A stretch of DNA of 64,000 bases, taken from NCBI GenBank assembly GCA_964410505.1, contig CAYPGR010000005.1, positions 1 through 64,000 on the forward strand. The letters are read 5' to 3'. Positions within the stretch are counted from its first letter, which is position 1, and the number at the start of each line of letters is the position of its first letter. Made by a program: the position numbers and the translations under genes. Source of the DNA: UBA1361 sp041656375 (GTDB lineage: Bacteria; Bacillota_I; Bacilli_A; RFN20; CAG-826). The notes beneath the pieces are model-generated. The model was not told the origin of the DNA. It made no database searches and saw nothing but the letters and a program-made list of their open reading frames with translations. Below, in pieces: positions 55,136 to 63,584 of this stretch.

Positions 55136-56272
55136 TTAGAACAATAAACGAATGGCGAAAAGGCGGAATCTTGCAACCCCACTTTTATTTTGAGCGTTGT
55201 GCTTACTATCGATTTTTATTGTATCGGTAGCTTCATCCATTTCAAAGGTCATCCATTGTTTACAATCCTCTTTAAGGGCTTTATAAAATTCAACACCTTC
55301 AGAGTTAGTTACCAACGTTTGCTTATAAGGGGCAAGTTGTGCTTCGCCATTGACGATGACATCCGTATATTCTTGATTTAATCCATCTTGATCACCCCAG
55401 TCAGCAACTAAAAGTTCAACTGTTTTCACTTTAACTTTTGTGGTGAAGTGAAGGGAACCTGGTCCCTCAGTTTTTGCGCCAAATTTAAAAAGACCGTGTT
55501 CACCTGAATAAGGTGCGCCACTACTACCATTACCCGCATAAGCCGCTTTTGTGTAAAGGACATTATCAATCATCCCGTCTGACTTTGAGCTCAGTACTGA
55601 TAGCGCGCTAACCGTTGATAACGTGACCGTGCCAAACTCCGCATTCTTTGATAAATCTAAGTCATCAAAATTAAATTCAATGGGTTCAGGCACTGGTAGT
55701 ACTTCGATCATGATTGAGGCACTAATTTTAGGGTTTAAAACACTCGTTGCGGAGATTGATGTTTTGCCAATACTTTGAGCGATAACGACACCATCATTTA
55801 CTGTCGCCACGTCAATATCTTGGCTGGACCACGTTACGTCTTGACTAGCATTGTGCGGCAAAACACTAAGTAATAATGGTTTTTCTTCGCCAATATAGAG
55901 TGTTGAACCTTCTGGTGATCTTAAACTTAAAGACGTAGGATGTAAGTCACCCTCTATGACCTCTAAATAGGCTGAACCAAGTACTTTCTTCCCACTCAAT
56001 AAGTGTTTAGATACAACATTTATCGCCGTTATACCGTTTTTGATGCCAACAGCGTTATCCCCATTAATAACCGCAACACTGAGGTCATCGCTAGTAAAGT
56101 AAACATCTTGAGAAGCAGAAGTAGGTGAAATGGTGTAGTTAATTTGGATACTTTCACCAACAAGAATGGTATCCTGCGCAAAATTCACACGAATGGTCGT
56201 AGGGGCTCTTTCTACCATACAACCTTGTAGAAGAAGCATAATAATTGGTAATATGATGCGTTTGTTTTTCAT
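55136..56272 (-). CDS. Lipoprotein with two Big_2 Ig-like domains and a jelly-roll-like C-terminus
   Basis: The 378-residue protein starts with a lipoprotein signal (LLLQGC, Cys 18). Two bacterial Ig-like (Big_2) domains follow at about residues 25-105 and 110-195; the second has the typical pattern QDVTWSSQDIDVATVNDGVV. The C-terminal ~180 residues are beta-rich with a conserved Trp-Gly-Asp segment and resemble a carbohydrate- or ligand-binding jelly roll, as in the C-terminus of the 57788-59845 protein. No catalytic domain is visible. It is the last gene of the cluster, 19 bases after the MBL gene. Confidence 0.8.
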   Translation of the reverse strand: MKNKRIILPIIMLLLQGCMVERAPTTIRVNFAQDTILVGESIQINYTISPTSASQDVYFTSDDLSVAVINGDNAVGIKNGITAINVVSKHLLSGKKVLGSAYLEVIEGDLHPTSLSLRSPEGSTLYIGEEKPLLLSVLPHNASQDVTWSSQDIDVATVNDGVVIAQSIGKTSISATSVLNPKISASIMIEVLPVPEPIEFNFDDLDLSKNAEFGTVTLSTVSALSVLSSKSDGMIDNVLYTKAAYAGNGSSGAPYSGEHGLFKFGAKTEGPGSLHFTTKVKVKTVELLVADWGDQDGLNQEYTDVIVNGEAQLAPYKQTLVTNSEGVEFYKALKEDCKQWMTFEMDEATDTIKIDSKHNAQNKSGVARFRLFAIRLLF

Positions 56273-56291
56273 GTTATCCCTCGAGTTTTCT

Positions 56292-57788
56292 TTATGCGGT
56301 GTAATAGGTGTTTTGCGCCCATTGTGGTAAATAATTTACATAATCACGAATCGAAAACACTTTTGTTTCATGGAGTCGTTTTGTTTCTTCCCCAGTTACT
56401 CTAGCCTCAAAATCTTGAAGCGTTTCGTTCCATATGGCTTTGTCGTTACTACTTACATCATAATAACCACGTTTTGGAACCGTTCCTGAGAAAGTATAAC
56501 CATGCTCACCTTTTGTCGAAAATTTCATTGTGCCATTAATAGCGTTCCAATAGACGTTTAGGTTTTGACTAATACGTGGTACTTTATAAATCCGCTCAAT
56601 GGCTTGGGCGGCTGGATGGCCAGAGGCGGCATTTAAATTGATTCTTGTTGTTTCGTTTGGTTCAAGCGGAATGGTGCGGCCATAGGTCATGGCTTTACTT
56701 GCTGTAATTGCAACCGCTTTTGGATTTAGAGTGTTCATCAGTTCTTGGCTATTACTACCGTGGGATCCGTGATGGCTAGCCTTGTAAAGCGTTACTTCAG
56801 GTAAATTTTCATTCTTGAGTAGGCTTGCTTCGCTTCCCGTTGTGAGATCGCCTGCGGTGAAGAAAGAGAAATCTTTATAATAGAAGATCGTGCTAAGACT
56901 ATTCGGATTGCCAGCGTTACCAGTTTCACCAGTCACATAGTTACCCGTATTTAATACATCAAAGTAAAACTCCTCAGTTAAATACCATCGTTTTACTGCG
57001 CCATTTAACTCATTAGTAGCGTCATGGGCTGTATAGTAGGCAGTTCCATTTTCAATGTAAGTGTTAACAAGTTGTTTATAGGATGTCGTGGTTTTAGGAG
57101 CGCCATAATCAATAACGAGTGACACATCATTAAACCCATCTAATAAATTGGCAATCCCGTCAGTATGATCGCCATCAGCGTGTGTCGCCATTAATAAATC
57201 GACTTTTTGATCGGTGATTTTTTCTTTAAGGAATGCGTTGTTTTCGGTACCATCAAAAGCAAAACCGCCATCGATGATGACATCAACATTCCCCTTTTTA
57301 AGGTAAATTGAATCGGCGTATATTTGATATGTTTCTAAAAAATAAATTTCAAGTGGATCGTTACGACCTTCATTCCCTTTAAAGATGGGGTCATTGACAC
57401 TCTTACCGGAACCCACTCCGGATTGATAGGGTACTTTTTCAATATTAATTAAGAGTGAACCGAAGATAGCAGGGTTTATAGTAGAAGCGGCGGTTACGAT
57501 TGTGACCCCCTCTTGCAAACCTTTCAATAAACCTTGATCACTAATTGAAGCGATGGCAAGGTCACTTACTGACCATTTTACCGTAGGATCAGCGTTTGGA
57601 TTTGGAATTTTAACGTTTAATTGTATTTCTTCTTCCTCGAAGAGTGCGAGTTCCTCAACCGTTTCGCCATTATACAAAATGGCAATCGATTCGGGAGCGA
57701 CTCCTTGGGAGTCACCGCCGTTACAGGCGGTGACTCCCACTAAAACAAAGGAGAGAAGCAAGGTCATAAAATATTGCTTCTTAGTCAT
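56292..57788 (-). CDS. Surface lipoprotein with Ig-like and ComEC-type metallo-beta-lactamase domains
   Basis: The 498-residue protein has a lipoprotein signal (VGVTAC, Cys 22), one Big_2-like domain (about residues 33-115) and a metallo-beta-lactamase domain (about 135-390). The metal motifs are THADGDHTDGIANLL, a later STIFYYKDFSFFTAGDLT with its Asp, and KASHHGSHGSNS. This pattern, with HADxDH and SHHGS, is that of the ComEC/Rec2 MBL domain, thought to be a nuclease for incoming DNA. Here it is secreted and lipid-anchored rather than part of ComEC. The ATG overlaps the stop of the upstream gene by one base. Confidence 0.88.
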   Translation of the reverse strand: MTKKQYFMTLLLSFVLVGVTACNGGDSQGVAPESIAILYNGETVEELALFEEEEIQLNVKIPNPNADPTVKWSVSDLAIASISDQGLLKGLQEGVTIVTAASTINPAIFGSLLINIEKVPYQSGVGSGKSVNDPIFKGNEGRNDPLEIYFLETYQIYADSIYLKKGNVDVIIDGGFAFDGTENNAFLKEKITDQKVDLLMATHADGDHTDGIANLLDGFNDVSLVIDYGAPKTTTSYKQLVNTYIENGTAYYTAHDATNELNGAVKRWYLTEEFYFDVLNTGNYVTGETGNAGNPNSLSTIFYYKDFSFFTAGDLTTGSEASLLKNENLPEVTLYKASHHGSHGSNSQELMNTLNPKAVAITASKAMTYGRTIPLEPNETTRINLNAASGHPAAQAIERIYKVPRISQNLNVYWNAINGTMKFSTKGEHGYTFSGTVPKRGYYDVSSNDKAIWNETLQDFEARVTGEETKRLHETKVFSIRDYVNYLPQWAQNTYYTA

Positions 57789-59845
57789 TAGGCAAGCGTT
57801 CCAATTTTTAATAGACGGATATCATCTAAATTAACACGTGTGCCACTACTTGGAAGAACGGTGATTTTAATTTTAACTGGGGTATTGATGCCTTCAGGTA
57901 GCAAGACACGGAATGTTTCCAAAGTTGTGAAAATGACATTGACTTCACTGACGGTCACCCAGTTTGTACCATCGTGATAAGAAATACGGAGCATACCGAA
58001 TGGGTCGCTACCAAACCGAGCGGCTTTAAATTCAACGATATTGATATCCGCAACTGCGGTGTTTAATTCAAGCCGGCCCGATGAATCGATATCGTTATTA
58101 CGTTGCATGCGGAGTGCCCAATTACCATTGCGGCGATCATTTGCATCTTGGCCAATAAGGGCATTGCGGACTGTCCATTCGTTTCCACCGAGATTAACAT
58201 TATAATCAGCAGTGGCGCTATATCCGGATGGTGAAGAAGCGCTAATGCCGTATTGTTCAGCGGCAAGTGCATCTTCAAAGTTTAACCCAACAAGTTCTTG
58301 ATAGTGTTCATCATTTGCTGCGAACACGTTGACAATGAATGATTTCGTCGTGAATGCATCGTTTAAACTAATCGTGGCAGTAAGTGTTACAGCCACTTGT
58401 TCAGCAGAATGGGTAACAACACCGCTCGCGCTAATGACTGACGGGTTGCTTGACATCCAAGAAATAAGGACATTGGCATAATTACTACCAGCAGTTGGTA
58501 GCGTGATGTTTGTTATAGTTTTAGGAACATTGGTCATAATCATTAAGGCATCAGCCGTGGTATTCACTTTTTGGGAATCATTTAATTCCGGAATTGTGAT
58601 ATCGGTTGCCTTAAGAATTTTAATTTGTGATGCACCAGCACCACTATAACCGAAAGCTGTCAGAATACCGCGAACATCAATAATCGTGCCCACGGTTGCA
58701 GTCGCAAATCGCGTAGAGATGGCGCTAAATTCGGTAGCACCAACGACCGCTGGATCAACGCGAAGGTCAAAAGTTTTTGAACCAGTTGCAGCCGTCATGA
58801 CTTTAACACTGAAAGCTTTAGTAAAATTAGTTGGTAGACTATTAATCGTTGCTAATTTGACATCAACTAGACTACCATGATAAGGATTTGCGACCGTAAG
58901 ATCGACAATATTTAAATCACTTACATCTTTAATCGAGTAAGAAAGAGGCGTTGGACTTTCAACAAAATAGGCAACATCAACAACTTCATGTTCACCTTGA
59001 TATCGTTTCTTCGTACCACCAACTATATAAGACTTTCCAAATTCGACTGGGAAAGCGGTAATATCTTGACCATATATATAGAATCCACCTTCACCGTCTT
59101 GGAGATAGTAACTTTGCTTTCCGTCGTTGGCTGGTAACATATGTGTTACTTTTCCTTGAACTTTTATTTCGCCATCAATTTGGTCAATATATTCGGCGTG
59201 CGTGGATAGCTTGACTGCTTCCCAACCAGTAGCGCCACTAATAACGGAGATGGTTGTCGTTGCTTTGACTTCCGCTAAAACTGAACTTGTTGCAGTAACG
59301 GTTACACTACCTTCACTGACACCGGTCAATGTACCATCAACGGCAATGGTGGCAATGCTTTCTTCATCAACAGACCAAATAACATTTTGGTTTGCTGTTA
59401 ATGGGCTAATAACAGCAGAAAGTTTGACGCTTTGTGCGACTGTGATTTCATTCACGTCACCCGCAACACTGATGACAATCGATTCGGGGTTGATAACGGG
59501 GACGTCAGCTTCAATGATGACGAAATTTAGATCTTTTTTTATGTTCGGATCATAGGTTGAAATGGCACTAATAATGACATTACCAACACCGACACCGGTA
59601 ACAAGACCAGCCTCATTAATCGTCGCACGAGCTGCATTAGTAGTTTTCCATTCAATGCCTTGATCGGCCTCTGCTGGTAAAACCGAAGCATTTAGTTGAA
59701 CGGTATTACCAACTTTTAACTCTTGTCCAGCAGTTGCACCAGTTACTACAACTTCGGTTGGGTCTACTTTTTTAGGCGAACAACCGGAGAGAAGTAAAAA
59801 TGAGGCGAATGCTAGGGTGAAGAACGTATTTTTTTTGATTTTCAT
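57788..59845 (-). CDS. Large lipoprotein with Ig-like, OB-fold-like and jelly-roll-like domains
   Basis: I place the start at ATG 59845, preceded by AAAGGA; 685 residues result. A lipoprotein signal (FLLLSGC, Cys 22) is followed by two Big_2 Ig-like domains (about residues 30-112 and 118-205), an OB-fold-like segment (about 210-290, with EIKVQGKVTHM and SYYLQDGEGGFYIYG), a second beta-rich part, an atrophied Ig-like domain (about 415-500) and a C-terminal jelly-roll-like domain. Similar OB/Ig arrangements occur in extracellular nucleases, but no nuclease domain is present here. It probably binds a polymer at the surface. Confidence 0.8.
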   Translation of the reverse strand: MKIKKNTFFTLAFASFLLLSGCSPKKVDPTEVVVTGATAGQELKVGNTVQLNASVLPAEADQGIEWKTTNAARATINEAGLVTGVGVGNVIISAISTYDPNIKKDLNFVIIEADVPVINPESIVISVAGDVNEITVAQSVKLSAVISPLTANQNVIWSVDEESIATIAVDGTLTGVSEGSVTVTATSSVLAEVKATTTISVISGATGWEAVKLSTHAEYIDQIDGEIKVQGKVTHMLPANDGKQSYYLQDGEGGFYIYGQDITAFPVEFGKSYIVGGTKKRYQGEHEVVDVAYFVESPTPLSYSIKDVSDLNIVDLTVANPYHGSLVDVKLATINSLPTNFTKAFSVKVMTAATGSKTFDLRVDPAVVGATEFSAISTRFATATVGTIIDVRGILTAFGYSGAGASQIKILKATDITIPELNDSQKVNTTADALMIMTNVPKTITNITLPTAGSNYANVLISWMSSNPSVISASGVVTHSAEQVAVTLTATISLNDAFTTKSFIVNVFAANDEHYQELVGLNFEDALAAEQYGISASSPSGYSATADYNVNLGGNEWTVRNALIGQDANDRRNGNWALRMQRNNDIDSSGRLELNTAVADINIVEFKAARFGSDPFGMLRISYHDGTNWVTVSEVNVIFTTLETFRVLLPEGINTPVKIKITVLPSSGTRVNLDDIRLLKIGTLA

Positions 59846-59883
59846 AATAATTCCTTTCATTATTTTATGAGTAAATAAACGAC

Positions 59884-59912
59884 AAACTAAAAGCAATAAA
59901 AACTTTTAGTTT
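59884..59912 (-). promoter_or_regulatory. Hairpin in the lipoprotein leader
   Basis: AAACTAAAAG and CTTTTAGTTT pair perfectly (10 base pairs, nine-base loop). It overlaps the stop codon of the small leader frame and lies 38 bases before the lipoprotein start. No long U tract follows, so it is not a typical terminator. Confidence 0.5.
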
Positions 59913-59934
59913 AGTAGGATTTAATTATTTCCAA
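59911..59934 (-). CDS. Possible leader peptide of seven residues
   Basis: A perfect AAGGAGGT (59941-59948) lies six bases before TTG, which opens MEIIKSY and stops at TAA. The stop overlaps the hairpin at 59884-59912. Such a strong ribosome site with so short a frame suggests a leader peptide or the remnant of a gene. Confidence 0.35.
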   Translation of the reverse strand: MEIIKSY

Positions 59935-60051
59935 TTGGCTACCTCCTTCGTGTAAAAGATGATCTCATACAAGATTTTTAATTTTACGCGATGGAAGTGC
60001 GGGGGGTTCTTGATGATTGAACGACATTTAACGATCAATATCCATATGTCT

Positions 60052-60080
60052 ATATTAGCGAATTTATTCTTCTACTTCAA
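60052..60080 (-). promoter_or_regulatory. Promoter of the three-gene lipoprotein operon
   Basis: On the minus strand TTGAAG, 17 bases, TAATAT. It would give a leader of about 200 bases before the gene at 59845. Confidence 0.5.
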
Positions 60081-60179
60081 GATATATTAAACATATGATT
60101 TCTACAAGCAAAATATAATATGTATTTAAATCACGTGAACGAGTTATCGTCGTGGATTGCGGATTAAAATCATCTCTTA

Positions 60180-61412
60180 TTAGACTTTTGTAATGACTTG
60201 ACTTCCTTCTACAGCATAAATGGCAACCCGTGGGAAACTATGGTCAAGGGCCTGTTCTATGCCCGTAATATAACCACGGAAATTTACTTTATCGCCGGCC
60301 TTTAAATCATTCCGGAATGAGGAACCTTTAATACTAAAGTTAACACTGCCATCCTCAAGGTACAAATCAATGTATCCATTCCCCGCTAAAACGGCGGTTA
60401 AATCATGGACTTCAACATAAAGTGGCTTGACCAATAGTTTTTGTCTACCGACGATGTCATCCTGGGAAACACCAGTCATGTAAGTGGTTAGTTTAACCTC
60501 ACTATAATTTGTGATTAATGACGGTCCCGTTATATTTGGTGGGTTAGTGTTAATTACACGAATGGTTGCGGCGATAATTTGAGCGGAGGCATTAAATATA
60601 GAAATGCTGCCGGTTAAGTTAACAATGTCACCAACGACTGCAGCTGTACCCTCGTAAGATGGTTGATAGACGAGGACGGCATCTTCGTTATCCGCAATAA
60701 TAACACCTGTCGCGTTTGAGACCATGATTTTCCCTACGACATTAATCGTTGTATTCACTAATGTGCGTGCATCATATATCTTTGAGATTGTATTAACAAC
60801 CCAATCATTTTCGATTACGTTGACCGTGATAGAATGTGAGGCCAAAATGGTATTATCCTTGTCGAGCGCTTCGACCACAATACTCGTTTCTCCACTAGTC
60901 ACCCCAAGGACGACGCCTAAAGGTGATACCGTGGCGATACTTGTATCAAGAGATAACCACCGCAAGGAATCATATGATGCTGTTACGGGGTTAATTGAAG
61001 CGGTTAAGGCGAGGGTTGAACCTTCATAAAGTGTAGTGTCATCTTCAGGTGCCGTGAGTGAAATACTCATGAGTTGGGTTTGAGGGTCAAGGACTCTAAA
61101 TGTTAGATCGGCTGTAACGGTATTCAATTTCGCGGAAACGGCACTGACCACAACGTCACCGGCGCTTAATGCTTGAATTTTGCCACTAGTAACGGTGGCA
61201 ACGGCACTATTATTTGTGGACCAAACGACATTTTGGTCCGCTTCTTGCGGTAAAATTGATGTATACAATTGTAGAACATCGCCGATGACCAACTCTGTTG
61301 TTTGATGGATATTAACAATACTAATTGACTCCGGAGTAATGTCTTGATTTTTGGTGGTACAACCTGTTAACAATAAGATTAGAATGGGAACGTATAGTAG
61401 CTTTTTTTTCAT
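60180..61412 (-). CDS. Lipoprotein with two Big_2 Ig-like domains and OB-fold-like modules
   Basis: The start is ATG 61412 (AAAGGAAG upstream); 410 residues. A lipoprotein signal (LILLLTGC, Cys 18) is followed by two Big_2 domains (about residues 25-108 and 112-205) and two segments that look like OB folds (about 210-290 with NVVGKIMVSNATGVIIAD, and 325-405 with DKVNFRGYITG). It resembles the N-terminal part of the 685-residue protein and is likely a paralogue. No enzyme domain. It is separated from the next lipoprotein gene by a 334-base leader region, so the two may be separately controlled. Confidence 0.78.
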   Translation of the reverse strand: MKKKLLYVPILILLLTGCTTKNQDITPESISIVNIHQTTELVIGDVLQLYTSILPQEADQNVVWSTNNSAVATVTSGKIQALSAGDVVVSAVSAKLNTVTADLTFRVLDPQTQLMSISLTAPEDDTTLYEGSTLALTASINPVTASYDSLRWLSLDTSIATVSPLGVVLGVTSGETSIVVEALDKDNTILASHSITVNVIENDWVVNTISKIYDARTLVNTTINVVGKIMVSNATGVIIADNEDAVLVYQPSYEGTAAVVGDIVNLTGSISIFNASAQIIAATIRVINTNPPNITGPSLITNYSEVKLTTYMTGVSQDDIVGRQKLLVKPLYVEVHDLTAVLAGNGYIDLYLEDGSVNFSIKGSSFRNDLKAGDKVNFRGYITGIEQALDHSFPRVAIYAVEGSQVITKV

Positions 61413-61428
61413 ATTTCTTCCTTTTTCC

Positions 61429-61434
61429 ATTATA
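61429..61434 (-). promoter_or_regulatory. Proximal -10 box of the lipoprotein gene
   Basis: TATAAT on the minus strand, 16 bases before ATG 61412; the resulting leader would be about ten bases and carry only the Shine-Dalgarno. Confidence 0.4.
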
Positions 61435-61582
61435 AAATTGGTATCTTTTACTAATTATTGCTGTTTATATGTTGGTTATTACACCCCCTTTTTGATAAAA
61501 ATACAGATGAGACTGTTTTTTTAAAACTTCACTTATTTCGATGAAGTAGGGGTTTCACTCACGTGTTTACTTGTCACTTACC

Positions 61583-61610
61583 ATTGTAATCAAAAATGTT
61601 AACTTGTCAA
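61583..61610 (-). promoter_or_regulatory. Distal promoter of the lipoprotein gene
   Basis: TTGACA, 16 bases, TACAAT on the minus strand: near-consensus at both boxes. It would give a leader of about 165 bases. Confidence 0.55.
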
Positions 61611-61841
61611 AGAATATTAAATAAATACTAGTAAATGCCAAAACTTTCTCATAACTTCAATACATTGTATCTTCTCAAAGGTCATGTCCATGGTTCTATT
61701 TTTGAATCAATAACCCAATCGAAACATAAATTAAGGTACTGATTGAAAACGTAGGCCACGTTAGAAGTAGTTATTACAATCTTAACGGACGATCTTTTTG
61801 GTTAACTTGTAGAATAATAGGCAAAAGGTGATGAAAAATTG

Positions 61842-61847
61842 TATAAT
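61842..61847 (+). promoter_or_regulatory. -10 box of ezrA
   Basis: TATAAT, followed seven bases later by an ATG that opens a five-codon frame (61855-61872) overlapping the ezrA start. A weak -35 region only. Confidence 0.5.
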
Positions 61848-61854
61848 ATACAAA

Positions 61855-61872
61855 ATGAGGACGAAGAAATGA
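61855..61872 (+). CDS. Possible leaderless upstream ORF of five codons
   Basis: ATG opens MRTKK and ends in TGA that overlaps the ezrA ATG (ATGA). The ezrA Shine-Dalgarno GAGGA lies within it. Same layout as upstream of jetA. Confidence 0.3.
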   Translation: MRTKK

Positions 61873-63584
61873 AAATCAATATATTGCTAAATGCTGTTGA
61901 CATCATATTCATTGTTGCGAGTGCGCTCTTGGCGGTTGCAGCCTTAATTTTTGTATTATCAAAATTTGCCTTCCGGGGCACGAAAAATAAAAAAACTTTA
62001 AAGTCATTATCCATTAAATATTCTTATGTACGAAGTTTACTTCTTGGTGAAAACATTCAATATATCAAAAGAATTGAAGCAATTAGTGATATTAATCTTC
62101 TCATGCGTCCGGCTTATGAAGAATTTTTTGCCCGCTTTGAACAACTCCGCTCAGTCGATGATCGGAAGGCATCCCGCGCCATTCAAATTTTAAATGAGGC
62201 GCTTGCTGCAGGTCATAAAGAATTTCGTAAAAGCCTCGCTGAACATCGTCCGATTATCTTAGACTATGAAAGAAAGGTTACGACCCTTAGTAAAGATTTA
62301 ACAAACATGATTAAACCTGAATCAGAAATTCGCGAAGAAAGTGTTTATGATAAAGAAAAATTGCGTCTTATTAAGAATATGTACCGCGACAACAAGGATG
62401 ATTTAGAAATTGTCGTTCCCAGTTTTGAAAAAATATTCTCGCAAATTGAATTACTCTTTAAAGAATATGATACCGCACTCAATGGTGCTTATTATGATGA
62501 AGCTCGGACCTACTTAGAGAAGATTCGGCAGTTTAACGATCAACTGGAAAAAGTACTCCATGTTTTACCACTCTTAGTTGTTAAAGCGACTGCGCTCATC
62601 CCGGAAAAGATTAACTTACTTAAAAAACGATACGAAGAAGCGTCTGAATTTAATGTCCCATTGCATCACCTCCGAGTGAATCAAGAAATCGAAAACTTCA
62701 ATCTTCAACTTGATCAAATTAAGACAAAACTTGTCCGGTTCGATACCCGAAACGTCGAAACTACGCTTAATCGCATTGCCGATACGATTGATGAACTGGT
62801 GAATAGTTTTAATGTCGAAATTGAAAAACAACGCGAGTTTGCCTCGCATTACGATAAAACCTATCTTCATGTCAATGAGCTTGAACAGCGCTATATTCGG
62901 CTTGTCAACCGGATGCCGCAAGTAAAAGAGTATTATCAAATTAATCCGGTCTATGAAAAGAAACTTGAAGAAGCAAATACGAATGTGAATGTGATGATGA
63001 ACGTTAAACGTAGTCTTGATGCTTTTCTTCATAGTGCAACGAAACAACCCTATAGCGTGCTCGTTGGTAAAGTCAATCAATTACAAGCTGAGAGTGCCAA
63101 AGTTGAAATATTAGTTCAAGAATTTCAAAACTATATTGAATCTTTACGCGTGATTGTTGAAGATGGTTACGCCATCTGCGGTGTTTTATACATTCGCTTT
63201 AAAGAATTAGAAGTGTTATTACGTCGGTTAAATGTCCCGGCTTATAGCCAAAACTTTGAACATGATTTTACGAGTGGTTATGAAATGATTGCCGATATTA
63301 GCCTCGTCATTCGCCAACGGCCAATTGATGTTAGCCAGGTTGAAGTATTGACGAATGAATTAAGAAAACTAGCGACCCGCCTTGAAGATACTATTACAAA
63401 AGACGTTAAATATGCTGAATCTGCTGAAGAAGTGATGGTAAGCCTTAATGGCTTTCGTCAACAATTTAGCGACCTGCATGCGAAAATTCGGGACGAAGAA
63501 CAGCGGTTCTTTAATGGTTTATTCCAAAATACGTATGAAAATTCGATTGAACAATTAAAGAAATACCAAACCCGCAAACAATGA
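61869..63584 (+). CDS. ezrA: Septation ring formation regulator EzrA
   Basis: I choose ATG 61869 (MKINILLNAVDIIF) with GAGGA upstream, because a longer frame would run through the -10 box. The 571-residue protein has one N-terminal membrane helix (about residues 4-28) and then long helical, spectrin-like coiled-coil repeats to the end, the EzrA architecture and length. EzrA binds FtsZ and limits ring assembly. A cysteine desulfurase follows with an ATGA overlap, a neighbour pair also seen near ezrA in Bacillus. Presence of EzrA implies FtsZ-based division. Confidence 0.88.
   Translation: MKINILLNAVDIIFIVASALLAVAALIFVLSKFAFRGTKNKKTLKSLSIKYSYVRSLLLGENIQYIKRIEAISDINLLMRPAYEEFFARFEQLRSVDDRKASRAIQILNEALAAGHKEFRKSLAEHRPIILDYERKVTTLSKDLTNMIKPESEIREESVYDKEKLRLIKNMYRDNKDDLEIVVPSFEKIFSQIELLFKEYDTALNGAYYDEARTYLEKIRQFNDQLEKVLHVLPLLVVKATALIPEKINLLKKRYEEASEFNVPLHHLRVNQEIENFNLQLDQIKTKLVRFDTRNVETTLNRIADTIDELVNSFNVEIEKQREFASHYDKTYLHVNELEQRYIRLVNRMPQVKEYYQINPVYEKKLEEANTNVNVMMNVKRSLDAFLHSATKQPYSVLVGKVNQLQAESAKVEILVQEFQNYIESLRVIVEDGYAICGVLYIRFKELEVLLRRLNVPAYSQNFEHDFTSGYEMIADISLVIRQRPIDVSQVEVLTNELRKLATRLEDTITKDVKYAESAEEVMVSLNGFRQQFSDLHAKIRDEEQRFFNGLFQNTYENSIEQLKKYQTRKQ

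Larger units (their letters stand above)
59846..60179. other. Structured leader region of the 685-residue lipoprotein gene
   Basis: These 334 bases hold a minus-strand promoter (60052-60080), a leader of about 200 bases with possible hairpins, a perfect Shine-Dalgarno with a seven-codon frame, and a ten-base-pair hairpin (59884-59912). No protein gene of normal size is present. Confidence 0.5.
61413..61868. other. Divergent regulatory region between the lipoprotein gene and ezrA
   Basis: These 456 bases contain two minus-strand promoters for the lipoprotein gene, a possible leader hairpin (ACTTCA/TGAAGT near 61520-61545), and the ezrA promoter at the right end. I see no other gene, tRNA or repeat. 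Confidence 0.5.

Noticed and set aside
62616..63080. Minus-strand 154-codon frame inside ezrA
   Set aside because: It is antisense to the repetitive coiled-coil coding sequence, which often leaves long antisense frames open.
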